Shown: positions 33,952 through 46,546, counted from the stretch's first letter. The stretch: 64,000 nt of DNA from Macrotrachela quadricornifera (GCA_022393335.1 JAJEKB010021035.1:721813-785812), one strand, 5' to 3'. Program-made: numbers and translations. The notes: generated by a model not told the origin, from the sequence alone.

Positions 33952-34595
33952 AGAGAGATAGTCTTATTATTTGTGATCATAGGAATAGAAGAATAGTTAG
34001 ATGGCCTCATCAAAATGGAACAAGTGGACAAATAATTTTTTCGAATATCTCTTGTTATGGTTTGACAATGGGTGACAATTGGTTTCTCTATGCCTCTGAT
34101 GTTGCCAAGGATAAAGTAACAGGATATCGAATAGGTGAATTCCAAGGAATAGTAGTAGCAGGTGGAAATGGAAGAGGAAACCGTCTTGATCAGCTCAATG
34201 CGCCCCACTACATATTCGTCGATCGAGAACATTCGGTATTTGTGTCTGATTGGAATAATCACCGTGTGATGAAATGGAGAGAAGGTGCAAAAGAAGGTAT
34301 TGTTGTCGCTGGTGGACAAGGAGCAGGAAATAGTTTGACACAAATGGATGGCCCTAGTGGAGTTGTAGTTGATCAGTTGGGTACTGTTTATGTAGCTGAT
34401 GACAAAAATCATCGAATTGTACTTTGGCTTAAAGGAGCGCAACAAGGAAACGTTATTGCTGGTGGAAATAATCGAGGAACACAAGCAAATCAACTCAATC
34501 AGCCTGAGAAATTGTTATTTGATCGACAAGGTAACCTCTATGTTGTTGATAATAATAACAATCGAGTACAACGATTTAATATTGAAATGCCATGA
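33952..34595 (+). pseudogene. NHL-repeat protein, 5'-truncated
   Basis: The plus-strand frame is open from the element boundary at 33951 to TGA at 34593-34595, about 213 codons. It encodes a partial blade (LIICDHRNRRIVRW) and then three clear NHL repeats: APHYIFVDREHSVFVSDWNN, PSGVVVDQLGTVYVADDKNH and PEKLLFDRQGNLYVVDNNNN. Each ends in an N/HR(V/I)xxW/F turn. NHL repeats form a beta-propeller used for protein or RNA binding. The N-terminal part, and any start codon and signal peptide, are missing exactly where the transposable element ends, so the copy was probably cut by the insertion or by a rearrangement at it. AATAAA at 34617-34622 is a likely poly(A) signal. The remaining frame is intact, so a shorter transcript cannot be excluded. 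Confidence 0.75.
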
Positions 34596-34629
34596 AATTA
34601 ACGGGATGAACTGATAAATAAACTTTATT

Positions 34630-36460
34630 AATTTTCAGCTATTGATTATTATATTTTGATTGCTTTGTAATTTTAATTGAAAAGAAATTAATCCATGAAA
34701 ATGAATTGATTTGTATTTATATTCACGCGTGCCAGACTAAAGAAACCCTGATTATTAAAGGCACAAAAGCCAACAGCTGCTAGACTATATACATACATAA
34801 AAGGTCATTCCGTTGTCTTTGCCCAGCAAGAGCAGTATCTCTCTTGGTTGAATTAATGTAGAAAACATACATTAATTCAATGCTAAAAAAATAAAGAAAC
34901 TAACAAATCGGAAAACACTTATACTCCTCATGAAAAAATATTTAACTTCGGATTGAAATAAATATATTACTCTTTCTGTTCCAATGTAACAGTAATAAAT
35001 TTATTTAAAGAAAAATTTGATATCCTATCATCTTATATAGTATAAAAAAATAATGATCACTCATTAACAAAGCAGTGAACTTTGTCTGTCATGTGTGTTA
35101 TTATTTTCATTGAGAAATTATTAATCGGTCAGTAAGTAAATGAAATGATCAGTATTTAGATTGTCATTCATGTAACAAGAAAGTTGGGAAAAATCTGATT
35201 AAATGGATTAAAATAGGATAATATTAATCAACTCTAATAGTTTCCTTGTTTAAATAGATATTTACTAATTTTTTGAGACAAAAAGTCCAAAGAGCTATCG
35301 GCCATCTTACGTTAGTTCTCAACATAAGACTCAAGAAAATGCATTTTATGGTAGCCGACATCCAAATTCATTTTTATAAAATTAACTTATTTTCATTTCT
35401 AGTTTAACTATAAACATGATTAAAATCAAAATTTTCTAACCTTCTTTTTAAATGAGTAAGAATCAATATACTAACCATTTAATGAGTTTACTGCTCATTT
35501 CATGTATATATGTACATGTATGTGAAACAATAATTAAAAGAAAAAAAATGATTTAGTCAAGCTATTAAAGGTTGTCGGAGGTAAGCTAAACATGTGAACC
35601 AACAGCAATAGGCTCAATTCATATAGATATGATGAGCCAATCAGATTATGTTCCATGCTATATCGGATTTTTATTTTTGTTTCTGTCATCCTATATAACT
35701 ATAATTGATATTGTAATGACTTGATATTATTCTATAATACCGTATATAATCAATGGTTAGAGTTGTATCATTTCTATATTTTATGAAGGATTTTCTATAC
35801 TAACTTCTTCAGTTTTTCACTTATTCAATACTTTATTTTTTATTGTAGATTGTTTGCATTTTAATTACCTTACTTCAAATCTGTATTATGTTCAAACTAT
35901 CATCTCAAGTGATCTTTTTTTTCTTGTGACATCAAAATAATTGTGTTAATATTTAAATGATCTTATGTTGAATTGTTTTTGAACAACTCGGAGTTCGTTT
36001 CCTTCAAATATTTGTCATTGAATCTTGCAAGCGATAGACTTTATTATTTTACAGATGCAAGTTTGGATTTATACATCAATAAATGTCTTTCTAGACAATA
36101 ATCTGGCATATTTTTAAAGAAAAAAATTTTGAAATTGTGGAAAAAATAATGCCAGGCTTATTGTCGACATTCTATTTATGTTTAACAGCTATTAGTAGTG
36201 TAAGGACAAATATTGTATGATCTGAATGATATATAATATTAATTAAAGGTAAATCGAAACACTCATACGTAACGATTTTCCAATGTGATATAGAAATGAA
36301 TACTTGGATATTAGTCATTTATTCATAAGAAGAAAATGGTTTGCATATTGACAATCAGAGTGTCAGCAAAAATAGAAGAATACGTCCTGCTGAGAGCACA
36401 TTGATTAGCTAACTGGAGCGAAAAGTTGATTGTTCTTATTCGTCTGGTGAATAACTTGTT
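34630..36460. other. AT-rich intergenic stretch
   Basis: No domain-bearing frame, array or long palindrome was seen. A short inverted pair, GAATTAATGTA / TACATTAATTC, occurs near 34850-34880. Confidence 0.4.
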
Positions 36461-36466
36461 TTAATA

Positions 36467-36605
36467 CGTGAGAAAATTTAGCACCATATTTGAGTATTTC
36501 TTGTCCGGATTCGCTATTTTATCTGAATTGAATCTTAGATCCAACTCAGGTAAAATGACGAATCCGGACAGGAAATACTCGAATATGATGCTCACTTTTC
36601 TCACG
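36467..36605. repeat. 139-base foldback element
   Basis: Arms beginning CGTGAGAAAA and ending TTTTCTCACG pair through GAGTATTTCTTGTCCGGATTCG / CGAATCCGGACAGGAAATACTC. The loop is about 25 bases. The plus-strand open frame here only reads the palindrome. Confidence 0.75.
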
Positions 36606-36655
36606 TTATCATATATAGGTGTCTATTGTTTAAGAACGGTCAAAATTTTTTTAAA

Positions 36656-37238
36656 CTAATGTTGATTTTTTTTTAAAGTACCAACGATCATTTTTTGAAT
36701 AACTTTCAATGGTTCAAGCTATAGAGTTCGGGTTTTCACCGTTAGAAAGAGCAAAACGGAGGACATCAATCTGTATCAAACCTATTGAGGTCAAGCCTCT
36801 TTTATATAGCTATTTGCAGTCAGATATTTTTGTTGTTGTCAATTTTCATGAGTTTTCATGATAAGTTAGCATCAAATTAGGCCGAAATGTAGTCCAAATC
36901 TCCCTATGTTTATGCTAATATTTTCAAATCTTTTCGTTTTCTTTTCAGTTGTTTTTTCTCCACGATTCGATATTAAAATAAGAAAAGTTTAGCATAAATA
37001 TAGGGAGATTTGGAGTACATTTGATGCTAGCTTATCATGAAAACTCATGAAAATTGACAACAAAAAAATATGACTGCAAATAGCTATATAAAAGCGGCTT
37101 GAATCCAATAAATTTGATACAGATTAACGTCCTCCGCTTTGCTCTTTCTAACGGTGAAAACCCGAACTCTATAGCTTGAACCGTTGAAACGTTATTCAAA
37201 ACATGGTCGTTGATACTTTAAAAAAAATCCGACATTAG
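36656..37238. mobile_element. 583-base foldback element
   Basis: Inverted arms of about 265 bases (36656-36920 and 36975-37238) start CTAATGTTGATTTTTTTT and end inverted. They share stretches such as AAGCTATAGAGTTCGGGTTT and AAACATAGGGAGATTTGG. The centre near 36950 is T-rich. No transposase is present. Confidence 0.8.
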
Positions 37239-37261
37239 CCTTCAATAAAAATACTTCTTAT

Positions 37262-37370
37262 CTTATATTTTATTATTATTAAATTAGCTGAATAGTAATC
37301 AAATAACATAGAAAGATAAAGCAAACGATGCACTATCTGTTTATAACAAAAGAAAATTTTCCTTTATACG
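37262..37370. mobile_element. partial copy of the 42893-43537 foldback family
   Basis: The stretch with TAGCTGAATAGTAATCAAATAACATAGAAAGATA corresponds to the right arm of the element at 42893-43537 (TTAGTTGAATAGTGATCAAA, then TAGCATGGAAAGATAGAGC). Only this arm remains, next to the 583-base foldback. Confidence 0.6.
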
Positions 37371-37574
37371 AATTTATTGCACACATTTTAAGGTATTAAA
37401 ATAATGAAAGTGGATACAATCACATAGACAGGTATAACCAACCTATAAGTAAATATGAAGTATGCATTTGCTTATTAATATAAATTAAATGTCTTATATT
37501 TCTAATAATATTATTTTATTAATTTTTTATTACATACAAATAAATTATAAATTAACTAACACAATTATCCTTTT

Positions 37575-37610
37575 TACGGCGATGGGTCCCATCGGCGGAT
37601 CCCGGCACAT
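37575..37610. repeat. GC-rich hairpin downstream of the piggyBac C-terminus
   Basis: CGATGGGTCCCATCG forms a perfect short palindrome, followed by GGCGGATCCCGGC. It lies about 100 bases beyond the transposase stop and may be a terminal region of that element. Confidence 0.4.
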
Positions 37611-37704
37611 TTTCAGAAGACAGTGAACAGAAAACACTCTTTCCCTTTGCTTTTCAATCAGAAGCTTACACTTAATCTATTATCTACTCTGTCTTGCTAT
37701 CCTT

Positions 37705-38115
37705 TTAACTATTTATTGCATAGTATGATGCTTCTCGTTGAAGCAACCAAGACAATACAAATTTGTCACAATCTGAACAGAATCTTTTTACTTTTTCTGC
37801 TTTCGCATCGCTTGCTTTCTTTGATTACTGTTGTCTAATTTTCGCGTAGTAGCCAGCATAGGATCTTGGAACATCTCGGTCACATCCTTCTATCTTTTCG
37901 AGCTTATGATTCCCAAGTTTGTACTTCATGCAGTGTGTGGAACGTTCTTATGGAGGAGATTTTAAATTCTTGAATGGAACACCAAGAAGTAAGGATCGAA
38001 CAAGACTTTCACGAAACTGTAGCATTGTCATACGGTTTATGTCATAATTTTCTTTGTAAATCCAAAAAACATTTACTATTGACATACGAAATATGAACGT
38101 GAACGTCACCTATTT
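37705..38115 (-). pseudogene. piggyBac transposase, C-terminal fragment
   Basis: The minus strand reads the end of a piggyBac transposase. SIVNVFWIYKENYDINRMTM and LQFRESLVRSLLLGVPF (about 38085-37985) are followed by GNHKLEKIEGCDRDVPR (about 37915-37860), YAGYYAKIRQQ, a stop in place of a residue near 37827, KRFCSDCDKF (about 37785-37755) and TAA at 37705-37707. The Cys-rich tail has lost several ligands (for example YAGYY where CAGCY is usual). The upstream catalytic half is absent. It could be the missing half of an element of the same kind as that at 1-800, but the two are 37 kb apart and both minus-strand. Confidence 0.75.
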
Positions 38116-38199
38116 TGATACCACTTTTTGAACCATCTGCTGCATACATAGTATGTTGATAACTGATAAAATAAATCTATACCTTGTTTTTCCTTATTG

Positions 38200-41100
38200 A
38201 CCCACACCCTTAGCCTTCATGCGAATGAAAAGAAAGAGTGAAAGGTAGTACTATGAAAAGATTGTAAAATAAATGATTAAAATCTCAATCTCTATTTCGT
38301 GCTTACTTTACAATATATGTACACAGAAAAAAACAGACTTGAGTAACTAATCAGTTCGATATGATAAAAAACCTACTATGCAATGATGCAAACAAAGGAA
38401 AGAAAAACAAATAGTTACACATACTGAAAATATCCATGAGCGCATTTATCCAGCGTGAACACATGAAAATTAATATGTTGAAGCTATTTTCCTCGGAAAA
38501 CGGAATTGCTGTGAAAGAGTTAATTAGGTACCTTGTCACCAAAATTGCAGTATGTTCATGATCGAATCCAACCTTTTTTTTTTTTTTCATTTCGTTTTTT
38601 CAAAGCAATTTAATTTATTTTTTCAAATCTCAATAACTCAAGTAGGTCAAATTTGTAAATCTGACCAAACTTGAGTTGGTCGAATCTCTATGAAACCACT
38701 TGAGGATAGGCCGACCTTAATTGATGATCAAGATCGACACGTTCTTGACTAATAAATAGTCAAGAAATAATCTACAAAAGAAAAAATCTATGGAAATAGA
38801 TTAATTTTTTATGTTTTGTAGAGTTGTGTATATAGAGTCGTATGTGCAAAAGAATACGGTGAATGAACAGTTGCTACAGAGAACATGACCAATCTCGGGT
38901 ACTCTGTACTGATTTTCTCAGTAAAATTACAGGTTTGAGTATCCATATAAGTACCTTGTTAAGTGAACATACTCTTATGGGTGCCCAATGTAGTCCCTAC
39001 ATCAGTATAATTACTGAGAATTTTCGAAGTACTCATATCGGGTACTCTACTGGAGCTTTCTCAGCACATGGGTACTCTGAACTCAGTACTTTCTCTAGGG
39101 ATAGTAGCTGTACTCATTACTGCCCTTAATACTTAACATTACAAAAGTACACTTATGCTCTTTTTCATCTGCTTAGAAGAGTTTTTAATTGAACAGTATT
39201 AAAAGAGCAGTTGGTTCGTAATAGGTAGAGTCTATCCATGTCTCTAGACCTTCAACGATCTCTGTTGAAGAGTACAGATCGAGTGAAAACCATCTGATGA
39301 AACCGTTAGCACGGTTGAAATCGCGATGACGAGAGTTCTAATTTAATCTCGACACAATGACGATACTTTTATTATCCTGAAAGTTGAAAAAGATTATGTT
39401 AGAAGCCATCTGACAAACCTCTTTAGGAAAAGAGCGAGGAAAATAATCATAACAAATCGAATCTATCTTTTAAGTAGATTGAAAATAGACACACTAATGA
39501 TAGAGTATATCCATTTGAAATCATAATATGACATTTTTTCAGTAATGAACAACACGAGGTAATCGTACGTCATTTCTGCACATTACCTGCAATTCATTCT
39601 AATATAGAAATATGAAAAAACTTTTACAATCAGGAAAACACATCGGTATCAACGATGCGCAAGAAAGACATCTCATGAGACTCTTGGGCAAAGACGAAAC
39701 CAGCAAGTGATCATCGAGCATTGCTATCGTTTACTGTAAGCTTCAAAAAAAAGACGCATAGGAAGCAATAAGCTTAATGTTGCTAATAAAAAACAAATTA
39801 ATTGTAATCAACTAGAGTTATCATCGAAATATATTCAGATTCAAATAAACTACGCCTTGAATAATATCAGTCATTTCTGTTTATTCAAACTTTTCAAAGG
39901 ATAACATTAGAACGATCCTCCATACAGAGTCTTCAACTGAAGACAATGAGATAAACAGTTTAAGCCGATATCTACTTTATAATCAACGACCGGTTATCGG
40001 AAGATGTAGGATCGATTTCTACTCTGATTTCATGATCTTTTCTCGCAAGTCTTTTGTACTTGCTAAAACACAACTATGTGGATGCAATTTGTTAATTTTC
40101 TAATATAATTCTGTGGACAAGTAACACGATAAATTATTATAGAACTCTTTATTTTAATTTATTATACTCACTCTCAAATTAAAACCATTTGCTAGTGGTA
40201 ATATAACTAAAACTTTTGTCTCATCAAGAAACATCATCAATAGTTAGAATAAATACTGTTGAAGATGTTAAACAGATTAAATATGTGGTAACACCTATGT
40301 TACCATCATTGAATAAAAAATAAAATAAATTCATTTATTATTTATTTAATATCTATTCATAGTCAGATCCTATGATTCATACTCATTATTGAAAGCAAAC
40401 CTTGAGAAAAAACATTGAAAGAACGAAATACATACGATGACGAGCACATTTATGCAAAATAAAACATCTATCTAGTGAAAATGTCATGCTCTATTGATTC
40501 ACACAAACGCACGTTAATGTGAAAAAAAATCAAGATATTTCGTTCGTCATTAATACGAAGCAAAATCGATTGTGAGTATACAAAAGAAAATTTATATGTT
40601 CTAATATTGTTCAGCACGGAAGTATATTTGATTTTCAACATCATTAGATTAGAAATAAAGTTTAAGCTGAAACCTAGGAGTATCTTAGAAGCATATCTCA
40701 AAACTCGAGAAATACAGATGTGATTAAGGTAGATTAATATTATATGATAAACCATTTGAACAACATCGAAGATAATAAGGCTGACACTTTATCTTTAATT
40801 TACCTAAAAAGTGAAGTAAAAAGAAAGAGAGTGAAGTTGTATACTGTAAATTTTTTGACAAACTCTTAGTTCAGGATTATGTAGAAATAATCTTGGACTG
40901 TATCAAAGTTTATTCAATATTATTTTGTCTAAAAATTAGTATGAAAAAAAATAAGTAAAACTGAAAAAGGTCAAATTTATGAATACATGATAAATATTGT
41001 TTTGTTAACTTTATATCACTTTATTTTCCACATTAAAAAAATTGAATTTCACTTAACTTTACTTTTTCAAAGTAAAATAAAGATAAAATGACACCCGCAA

Positions 41101-42500
41101 TCGAAGCTAGTTGAGTTCATATCCTATTAGTTATCGATATACTTTCGAGTTCGTGAAAGTAAAAAGGTCTTGAATCTTATATGATTCATTTGAAATATAT
41201 TCGATTAATTTCAGTTATTTCTTATAAAGAATTTTTAGAGAATATTTCGTTTGAATGCATTACATCAAAAAAGTAATTACCAGTTGGAGGAAAAAAATTA
41301 AAAGGAAGCTCATCAGAATAATTATTCGAGAATTTGTTGGTTAGCCGAAGACACAATGAAAGAAAAAGGATCATAAGATTGACTCTTAAACTAAATAATC
41401 ACAATATGAATGAAATGGAAATATAGGTGATTTAACTCATACAACGTTTTATGTTCAGTCTTTGGTATGGAATTAAGCATATAATATAGAAAAATTCCAT
41501 TTATACGAATATAACTTCGTAAACAAGTAACGCTCGTTCTACGACTCGCTTGACCTTCGACTGAAATTTATCTGATCATTACGAATTACTTCTTTGGCAA
41601 CTCCGTTTTTCGAAGATATCTCTGTCGAAATACACGTACAAAAAGTCTCCAATTTTCTCGTTCACAAATATTTGTACAAGAATTGGAGCTAACGATTTTT
41701 TATCGAGATTTTCTTAGGTGATACATTCTAGACATCTCGCAATCGGTCACCGGCATTTCTACGTTCTGCCACTCCCGACTACTCGAGTTTGTGTACTATA
41801 AATAGGTATAAAATGACATAATGCAATATTGTCTTACTTGGAATATCCTTTAGAAGTACCAAAATACTTATGAATAAGTGACAGGTCGGCGATTTAGCTT
41901 CGATGGATCCAATCCTCAGGGTAGAATGTAGAAGGCATAATAGCACACTCTTCAAAGAGCTTGGTAGTTTTTGAATCTTTTTTATCGTGATCAATCATTC
42001 CATAAATGTACTCATAAATTCTCCAGAAATCCTTTGTAAAAACACATTTTATTCAAAGCTATCAAAACAACTCCTCGTCGGTCGTCGGCGTCCCTCGGAT
42101 TCCCCGCTTTCGACTGGTCGCTGAGATCCAAATTGAGAGTATATACTATTTTCCAAATTATGTATCACTTTCCTAGATTGCAAAAATCAATTAACACTTA
42201 TTGAGAAACCAATCGTACATTCGATTATCTCGACTCCAAAAAGCTTCAAAAATCCTTAGTAGAGGATCAGTATTTTCAAAAAACAGTAGACCTTTCCAAA
42301 TGAGTAATCCTATCCAGCAACAAATGCACATACATACATTCCAGCTCATTTTATTTCATACGATTCTTCGTTCGGTGAGAAAAATAACAAATCTCGGTAG
42401 CTGAAGGGAAAAAATTCTGGGTAGATTTTTCCCAACGATGAGCGAAGCGTGGCGTAGAGTAGCGTCAGCTTCGCAACTTGGATCATTCCTTATTATCTTT
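38200..42500. other. 4.3 kb intergenic stretch
   Basis: No supported gene. Between 38870 and 39125, degenerate GGGTACTC and ATACTCATAT words recur and explain the open frame there. Short hairpins occur near 38640-38690 (GTCAAATTTG) and 41650-41695 (CTCCAATTTTC / AATTGGAG). The open frames at 40468-40755 and 42201-42404 have no domain, splice or compositional support. Confidence 0.35.
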
Positions 42501-42524
42501 AAACTTAAAACAGCTTGCTGAAAT

Positions 42525-42760
42525 TTGATTGGTTAGGGAAAATAAATCTGAAATTTAGTTGTCTACGAGTTTTCCTATCAGACCAATCAGATCATAGGAG
42601 AATATTTTTCCACTAATGTCCAGCTGAAACATGGGATCGTTCCAACCATATTAAGGAGAACTCTTAGTAACCCCTTATTGGCCCTCACAATCCTATGTTT
42701 CATGTGGACAATAGTGAGGAAACATTTTCCTGCAATCGGATGGACTTAGACAGACAGATA
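42525..42760. repeat. degenerate foldback related to 31160-31340
   Basis: Words such as CCTATGTTTCATGTGGACA and their inverted partner (TGTCCAGCTGAAACATGGG) lie around a centre near 42645. CAATCAGAT/ATTGGTTAG words match the style of the foldback at 31160. The match is weak. Confidence 0.35.
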
Positions 42761-42892
42761 AACATACATACATTTTTCAAACGTAAGACTCTTTCTTTCA
42801 GTAAAGGAAATACATAAAAAGGACGTTTTTTTTCTAAAATTTGACGTTAGAATGGTATTGTACGATTAATGATGAATGATATAGTGCTTAGA

Positions 42893-43537
42893 GCATACCG
42901 AAAGTAGTGAGGAAGGTACTTTTCTTCCTTATACAAGGGTATAAAAAAATTCATTTTTTTATCAATAAATAGAGCATTTTTCGCTCTATTTTTCTATGCG
43001 ATTTGATCACTATTCAACTAGTGCTATGATAATAAAATTTCGATAAGAACTGTTTTTGTTGAGAACTAGTCGGTAGCAGTAGATCATAATGGATGGAGCA
43101 CTTTCGCATCTCATTTTATCTCCATTTAAAACGTTGTATTAAAAAAACAAAATATACCACAAGATGCAGCGTGAAACGCTCTACAAGTTACAAAGACCAA
43201 TTATGAAAAGATAAGATAAGAAAAAACCAATTCATCTTCTATCAAAAAATAGAGCTTTCCACGCTGCATCTTGTGGTGTATTTTGTTTTTTTAATACAAC
43301 GTTTTAAGTGGTGATAAAATGAGATGCGAAAGGGCTCCATCCATTATGATCTATTGCTACCAGTTAGTTTTCAACAAAAACAGTTCTTATCGAAATTTTA
43401 TTATAACATTAGTTGAATAGTGATCAAATAGCATGGAAAGATAGAGCGAAAGACATTCTATCTATTGGCAAAAAAAGAAATTTTTTTGTATCTTTTCTTA
43501 AGCAAAAAAAGTACCTCCCTCACTACTTTCGGTATGC
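42893..43537. mobile_element. 645-base foldback MITE, full copy
   Basis: The ends GCATACCGAAAGTAGTGAGG and the inverted copy finishing GGTATGC (43537) begin arms that pair almost to the centre (about 43210). Both arms contain AGATGCAGCGTG words next to the loop. CTTAGA precedes and CTTAAA follows, a possible imperfect target duplication. A second copy is at 61142-61864 and a fragment is at 37262. Confidence 0.8.
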
Positions 43538-43731
43538 CTTAAAGTAAAAATCAATATTTGACATAGAAATTTTTAACTTTTCATAAAAGTGGAAAAGACT
43601 ATTTTTTCCTATTAATTTTATGTTTACATATATATAGTTCTATTCCATAGGCAGATCCGGACATCATTTTGTTTCATTTTTTTCTAGGTTAGGATTTATT
43701 ATTGAAAGTGCAGTGAAAATAATTGATAATT

Positions 43732-45739
43732 ATGTTTAAATACCGTAAAGAAATCGATGGTTTGAGAGCAATAGCTGTTATTCCAGTAATATTCTATCAT
43801 TCTGGTTTAACAATGTATTTTTCTGGTGGATATGTTGGTGTTGATATATTTTTTGTAATAAGTGGATATTTAATAACATCAATTATTTTAAATGAATGTC
43901 ATGAAGAAAAATTTTCATTAATTAATTTTTATGAACGACGATGTCGTCGTATTCTTCCAGCATTATTTTTTATAGTATTTCTAACTTCAATTTTTTCTTA
44001 TTATTTTATGTTACCTGAACAATTAAAAGAATTTGGAGAAACTCTTATTTCAATAGTATGTTTTAGTTCAAATATTTATTTTTGGTGGAAAGATGATGGA
44101 TATTTTTCTCAAATAAGTCAATTAAATCCATTAATTCATACATGGAGTTTAGCTGTAGAAGAACAATTTTATCTTTTATTTCCATTATTATGTTATCTAT
44201 TTATTAAAAACAAACTTTATTTAATAATTATTTTAGTATTTTTTGCTATGATAAGTTTATTTCTTAGTCAATGGGGTGGAAATTTACAATTAATATCATT
44301 TGATCAATTTCAAATGTTTTCACAACATCGTTATGCATCATTTTATTTACCTTTAGGACGTATATGGGAATTATTATTTGGAGCTTTTATTGGATTTTAT
44401 TTACAAGATAAAGATTCAACGAAGTATATTTTTATCTTCATATTGAAAAACAAAATTCTTTTAATTGTTATATTTTAGAAAATTCTCTCATAAATTAAAT
44501 CAATTGTTATCATTTCTTGGTTTTATATTGATCATAATATCTATAGTATTTTTTAACAATAATAATATTCCTCCATTTCCAAATTTTTATACATTAATAC
44601 CAACATTTGGATCCGCATTAATTATTATTTTTGGAGACAATCATACATTCATTGGATATTTGTTAAGTAGATATCCATTACGATTTATTGGTCTTATATC
44701 TTATAGTGCTTATCTTTGTCATCAACCATTACTTGTATTTATTCGTTTGAAATCAAATGAAACATCACAAATGACGATTATTATTCTTATTATTGTAATA
44801 AGTGGTGTTTTTCTATTTAGTATATTGAGTTATTTATTGGTTGAACAACCATTTCGAAATAAAACACTTTTTTCTCAAAAACAAATATTTTGTATAAGTG
44901 GTTTAGCTTGCGTAATTACTCTCATTGTTGGATTATTTTTAATTCAAACTGGACATAATCGATCATTAGTAATAAATAATGGAACTGATTCCTATTTATA
45001 TGATTTGAAAGAATATAATATGGGGCATTATGTTGTAAGAGCATATAAAGCATTAGAAAGAGAAAAAAAAATTTTTTCAAATCAACCAATAACATTAAAT
45101 AGAAGAATTTTATTAATTGGTGATAGTTATTCACGAGATTTTTATAATATGATTATTGAAGGAAAACATTTAGCTAATTATGAAATTCTTGTTTATTTCA
45201 TTCATAATAAATGTCAAATTTACCTTGGTTTAGAAGAACGAACAAAACTTATTGCAGCAAATTATAGACCAGTATGTACAAATGCATATGATATTAAATA
45301 TGCTTTACCATTAATTCGTCAAGCTGATATTATCATATTAGTAAGTAATTGGCATGAATGGAGTGCTCGAAGATTACCAATGACATTAAAATTATTAAAT
45401 TTAACAAAAGAACAGCAAGTATTTGTTATTGGATCGAAACACTTTGGAACGTTTAATCCAATGTTATATGTTGGTAAATCAACTCAATTTCGAATTCAAC
45501 AATATCGATATCCATTGGAAAAAACTGTTTATATTAATAATTTATTAGAAAAAATTATAGATAAATCAATATTTGTCAATACATTAAAAATGATTTGTAC
45601 TGGATATAATAATAAATGTCCTTATTTTACTCCTGATGGAAAATTAATATCATTTGACGGTAGCCATTTGACTAAATATGGAGCTCGTTATATTGGAGAT
45701 ATTATTTTTAAAAATAAACCATTAAATAAATTAAAATAA
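43732..45739 (+). CDS. acyltransferase-3 with C-terminal SGNH domain (two exons)
   Basis: Exon 1 is 43732-44423 and exon 2 is 44479-45739, joined across a 55-base GT-AG intron, for 650 residues. The acyltransferase-3 (OafA/YrhL-type) membrane domain starts with EIDGLRAIAV and the likely catalytic His23. It continues with GGYVGVDIFFVISGYLI (32-48), FYERRCRRILPA (about 67-78), HTWSLAVEEQFYL (about 135-147) and GRIWELLFGAF. About ten membrane spans end near residue 385. A lumenal SGNH hydrolase-like domain follows, with GDS (Ser447) and D624-x2-H627 in DGSHLT. The length and domain order match bacterial O-acetyltransferases, which transfer acetyl groups to exported sugars. Nematodes also have such fusions, so bacterial transfer is possible but not shown. 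A pyrimidine run ending in TAG near 43687 suggests a 5' UTR intron. AATAAA signals overlap the stop. Confidence 0.88.
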
Positions 45740-45744
45740 ATAAA

Positions 45745-46535
45745 TAAAACTATGAAAGATGTTCACATGAATGTTAAGAAATAATAACATATATTATTCT
45801 TCTCCTTCTCCTCTCTCTATTATATACTCCTGTAAAAAAATAGTTTCCGATCGTTTTTCATATATATTGTCATCATAAAAATATATTTTTCTAAAAACCA
45901 ATTGTATATTCTGAAAACTCATGGAATTTTCTATAACCTTATATATATATATATCAAAGCACTCGGTTTGTTGCAACATAAAATGCAGTTGATCGATATT
46001 TTGCTGAGTAAACTTAAATTTGCTCTTTGTTTCGAACATCAGTATATACTTATTTGACTGAAGAGAGTTTCTGAAATTATGCATATAGAAAGGTTATCTA
46101 CGGTCAATTATTATTCTAAAATACTAAAATACAAACTCTCTGATTTTCAAAGACAAAAGTCAATTTTACAGAGTTCTGTTATCTCATTCCATCATCACCG
46201 TCTAACAGTGACTGGTTTTCCCAGATATTTGCTCGTAAGAAGCTTTTAGATGTCTTTGAAAAATTTGAAATCTTTCTTATTGAAGTCAGCTGTTGTCCGC
46301 TTGTTGTTTTAATCGTTTAAAAATGGATTATCGTGTGGTTTTTTTTGCTTGAAGTGTTTTGGCATAAGTATCGTATAATGAAATATGAGGACACGAGCCA
46401 ATATTGACTGAATGATTTTGCCACTCGATTAAAGGCAAAAGCATGACATACAAAAGAAGTAATTCAATCTTGATAAGTATATATCATACTTTTCGTAGAC
46501 TATTTTCTTCAAATAACAAAATCATAACTGTCTAG
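45745..46535. other. intergenic stretch between the acyltransferase and the vWA gene
   Basis: A 96-codon minus-strand open frame (46084-45794) has no recognised domain and runs into simple repeats at its end. It is left uncalled. Nothing else is seen. Confidence 0.35.
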
Positions 46536-46538
46536 TGG

Positions 46539-46546
46539 TATATAAG
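46539..46546 (+). promoter_or_regulatory. TATA-box candidate
   Basis: TATATAAG lies about 60 bases before the ATG at 46601 of the vWA-domain gene. Confidence 0.5.

Noticed and set aside
33945..34493. Minus-strand ORF of 182 codons, antisense to the NHL gene
   Set aside because: The plus strand encodes clear NHL repeats. The antisense frame has no domain and is a shadow.
44922..45134. Minus-strand ORF inside the acyltransferase gene
   Set aside because: Shadow of the plus-strand coding exon.
45794..46084. Minus-strand ORF of 96 codons
   Set aside because: No domain, signal peptide or splice context. The end runs into a CTTCTCCTTCTCC simple repeat. Left as possible only.
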